Shown here in pieces: positions 63,385 through 64,000 of a DNA stretch of 64,000 nt (position 1 is the stretch's first letter; the number at the start of each line of letters is the position of its first letter). This DNA comes from Ancylobacter lacus (lineage in GTDB: Bacteria > Pseudomonadota > Alphaproteobacteria > Rhizobiales > Xanthobacteraceae): assembly GCF_018390635.1 (NCBI RefSeq), contig NZ_JAHBGE010000036.1, positions 1 to 64,000 on the forward strand, given 5' to 3'. A program made the position numbers and the translations under genes. The notes under the pieces were generated by a model. That model saw only the letters and a list, made by a program, of their open reading frames with translations. It made no database searches and was not told the origin of the DNA.

Positions 63385-63583
63385 GGGCGTTTTCCGGGCA
63401 CGGCCGGCCTCGCCCGCTCTGCCGGAGGGGAAGACCTGCCCTGTGCGAATCCCTGTCTCCCGCCAAGCCCTCTTGCCCCCGCTGCCGGTGTCGGGCACCA
63501 AGGTGCGAGGTGCTTCGCGCCGCCGCACCGGGGCGGGAAACAGAGAGGGCCGGCAACGCCGGCAGGGGGACGACGGAAGCGGC

Positions 63584-64000
63584 ATGGCGGAACGCACACC
63601 GGACGACGTGGCGCTGGATCGGGCGGCAGGCGGGGGAAGCATCCGCCTCGTGCTGATGGTCGCGCTCGCGCTGGTCGGCGCGGTGCTCTCGCTGCTGCTG
63701 CTGGGGCGCGACAAGGCCGACCCGTGGATCATCGGGCTGCTGACCGCGCTGGCCGTGGCGGGGGTGTTCGCGCTGTTCGCCTTCGCCGCCGGGCTGCTGC
63801 GCTTCGGCGTGCCGGATGCCGGCGACGAGCTGGCCCGCCGCATCGTCGACACTGCCGGCGACGGGCTGGCCATCGTCGACCCGCTGGGCCGGGTGCTCTA
63901 CGCCAATGCCCGCTACCGCGCCCTCACCGCCACCGCGCCGGACGGCGAGCCGCGCCCGGTGGAGCGGCTCTTCACCGCCGATCCCGATGTGTCGGAGGCG
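63584..64000 (+). CDS. Membrane PAS sensor, probable CckA-like histidine kinase (5' part)
   Basis: The 139 codons in the window show two membrane helices (about 22-41 and 48-70) and then the start of a PAS domain (ELARRIVDTAGDGLAIVDPLGRVLYANARY). The reading frame is open at the window edge. This N-terminal plan fits CckA, the essential hybrid kinase of the alphaproteobacterial CtrA pathway, but the kinase part is not visible. GGGGGACGACGG precedes ATG 63584. Confidence 0.6.
   Translation, partial: MAERTPDDVALDRAAGGGSIRLVLMVALALVGAVLSLLLLGRDKADPWIIGLLTALAVAGVFALFAFAAGLLRFGVPDAGDELARRIVDTAGDGLAIVDPLGRVLYANARYRALTATAPDGEPRPVERLFTADPDVSEA

Noticed and set aside
63385-63583. Cobalamin-riboswitch-like fragments (GAAGACCTGCC, GTGCGAATCCCTG, TCCCGCC)
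   Set aside because: The pieces resemble the B12 element core, but a B12 box does not follow in the right order and the structure could not be closed. The downstream gene is a sensor kinase, not a B12 gene. A covariance-model search would settle it.

Overview
The window is about 64 kb of uniformly GC-rich, densely coding chromosome from an alphaproteobacterium. It most resembles the Hyphomicrobiales (Rhizobiales), perhaps a Xanthobacteraceae-like genus. The basis is indirect: a DUF930 protein, a giant growth-pole-ring-like coiled-coil protein, a paired phospholipase C and glycolipid glycosyltransferase, a cysteine-poor DksA, and a Gfo/Idh/MocA plus DegT pair of the kind that makes diaminoglucose lipid A. 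I saw no rRNA, CRISPR array, insertion sequence, integrase or prophage gene. Almost everything is core or ordinary accessory chromosome. High GC also produces very long antisense open frames (up to about 1,300 codons), which I treated as shadows.

Left part (1-16.8 kb): an AhpD-like protein and UppP; cyclopropane fatty acid synthase; a divergent TetR regulator and EmrA/EmrB-type efflux pair with two perfect palindromic operators between them; leuA preceded by a leucine-rich leader peptide with competing hairpins; a serine hydrolase and a DUF930 protein; a pabB-pabA-pabC block for 4-aminobenzoate; and a complete tripartite tricarboxylate transporter (tctC-tctB-tctA).

Middle (16.8-43.5 kb): tRNA-Lys(CTT); small stress-type proteins; a transglutaminase-like protein; RidA; an Old Yellow Enzyme divergent from pncB; an envelope run with an SH3 protein, a GT25 glycosyltransferase, a gnnA/gnnB-like pair and murJ; an RND efflux adaptor and pump; an XRE-cupin regulator divergent from a threonine dehydratase; a plcP-agt lipid-remodelling pair behind a candidate Pho box; a LysE exporter; an FAH-family hydrolase; a cytochrome c'/cytochrome b pair; an EamA transporter; a stand-alone Lrp ligand-binding domain; a TPP riboswitch with thiD; and a dipeptide epimerase.

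Right part (43.5-64 kb): an Mla-type lipid ABC importer with STAS-fused permease, ATPase, MCE protein and lipoprotein; a 1,744-residue growth-pole-ring-like membrane coiled-coil protein; a 2Fe-2S ferredoxin; a tandem family of tiny secreted proteins with two identical copies; a GlpM-like membrane protein; a sixA-ycjX-ycjF cluster; a MipA/OmpV porin-like protein; dksA; a FliO-domain protein; a truncated cation-efflux protein; and the start of a membrane PAS sensor (possibly CckA), cut by the window edge.

The strongest themes are envelope biogenesis and remodelling. The clearest regulatory finds are the leu leader, the TPP riboswitch, the twin TetR operators and the candidate Pho box.
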